A stretch of DNA of 64,000 bases from Ferrimonas sediminum. Lineage in GTDB: Bacteria; Pseudomonadota; Gammaproteobacteria; Enterobacterales; Shewanellaceae. This document shows, piece by piece, positions 63,457-64,000 of the stretch. A program made the position numbers and the translations under genes. Within the stretch, counting starts at the first letter, position 1. Each line of letters begins with the position of its first letter. Below the pieces are notes generated by a model that did not search any database, was not told the origin of the DNA, and saw only the letters and a list, made by a program, of their open reading frames with translations. The stretch covers positions 1 to 64,000 of the forward strand of contig NZ_FNEM01000015.1 of the NCBI RefSeq assembly GCF_900100175.1, read 5' to 3'.

Positions 63457-64000
63457 ATGATATTTGTAAAGCCTGACCCAATACAATTGGCCGCGGGATT
63501 TGATCTTCGATTTCGGGTACTGCGTCAACCCTGGCAGCAGCCCCGGGGCAGTGAGCAAGATGATCTGGAGGCTCAGGGACTGCATCGGGTCGGCGTCGAT
63601 GACGCCGGTACGGTCGTGGCGACCGGCCGGGTGCATCCGCTGTCGCCCAGCCGGGGTCAGATTCGCTATATGGCGGTGGCCCCGGAGCGCCAGGGGCAGG
63701 GGCTGGGTGCCCGGTTGCTGGCGGCGCTGGAACAGGCGGCGCAACAGGCCGGCCTGGAAGTGGTGGAGTTGCAGGCCAGAGAAGCTCAGCTGGGGTTCTA
63801 TCTGGCGCAGGGCTACCGGGACATCGGTGTCGGCCACACCCTGTTTGGCACGGTGTCGCACCGGCGTATGGCCAAGGTGCTGGACAGCGGCATTGCCCGC
63901 CTGAATGAGGTGTGGCACCAGACCATTCCCATGGCTGACTTTATGAAGGTCGAAGGGCTGACGTTCGATGGGCGTCGTTTCTGTACCCGGGCCAGCTTCG
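63457..64000 (+). CDS. GNAT-thioesterase fusion (YiiD/FabY-like), partial
   Basis: The gene is cut by the right edge; 181 codons are seen from ATG 63457. Residues 1-140 are a GNAT domain with the acetyl-CoA loop in IRYMAVAPERQGQGLGARLL and LGFYLAQGYRDIG. After about residue 145 (RLNEVWHQTIPMADFMKVEGLTFDG) a hot-dog thioesterase domain of the YiiD_C type begins. E. coli YiiD (FabY/MadA) has this architecture and acts on acyl- or malonyl-ACP in fatty acid initiation. The full product should be about 300 residues. The fusion identity rests on the visible junction; activity is inferred. Confidence 0.85.
   Translation, partial: MIFVKPDPIQLAAGFDLRFRVLRQPWQQPRGSEQDDLEAQGLHRVGVDDAGTVVATGRVHPLSPSRGQIRYMAVAPERQGQGLGARLLAALEQAAQQAGLEVVELQAREAQLGFYLAQGYRDIGVGHTLFGTVSHRRMAKVLDSGIARLNEVWHQTIPMADFMKVEGLTFDGRRFCTRASF

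Overview
This 64 kb window looks like chromosomal DNA of a facultatively anaerobic gammaproteobacterium of the Shewanella/Ferrimonas type. That assignment is inferred from gene content: a menaquinone operon, periplasmic multiheme c-type cytochromes, a split flavocytochrome c, a diheme cytochrome family named after Shewanella (SO2930), and enterobacterial-style pairs (cpxRA/cpxP/fieF, glnA-glnLG, yihY-dtd). The DNA is moderately GC-rich. Coding density is high. I see no prophage, insertion sequence, CRISPR array or tRNA gene. The window opens with a 5S rRNA gene and its terminator, the end of an rRNA operon.

Layout: 0-0.7 kb holds 5S rRNA and an intergenic repeat pair. 0.66-5.6 kb has an AraC-type regulator facing two lipoproteins of the paired beta-helix/diheme-cytochrome families; one is a fusion of both partners. 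5.8-12 kb is the overlapping menFDHCE operon. 12-15.6 kb has a small membrane protein, glpK, a DUF465 protein, a dodecin and an anchored thioredoxin-fold protein. 15.6-19.5 kb is a candidate respiratory module: a sigma-54 activator with a phenol-sensor-like zinc site, a divergent GG-N10-GC promoter, a periplasmic flavoprotein and a separate tetraheme cytochrome. 19.5-25.3 kb has glutathione reductase, a SigZ-type sigma factor with a cysteine-tailed GST, and a HupE/UreJ metal-associated cluster. 25.5-41.5 kb carries prlC, envelope proteins, rsmJ, a diguanylate cyclase, ferritin, a GPH-type transporter, a DUF4145-Sel1 protein, an M16 peptidase pair and a P1 peptidase.

41.6-64 kb contains an EF-G-like protein with degenerate G motifs, yjjG, trmL, the Cpx system with a clear CpxR box, fieF, the nitrogen regulon core (glnG, glnL, glnA with sigma-54 promoter and NtrC boxes), typA, a NapH/NosR-like ferredoxin membrane protein, DUF2959, a DMT transporter, yihY-lipoprotein-dtd, rluF, cheV, and at the right edge a truncated GNAT-thioesterase (YiiD/FabY-like) gene.

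Functionally the window joins anaerobic respiration (quinone synthesis, c-type cytochromes, possible FNR-type sites) with envelope stress, nitrogen control and metal/thiol homeostasis. The least described parts are the sigma-54-controlled split flavocytochrome module, the beta-helix/diheme cytochrome fusion with its stand-alone paralogue, and the SigZ/cysteine-tailed GST pair. A 49-codon arginine-rich gene on the minus strand behind rsmJ is easy to miss.
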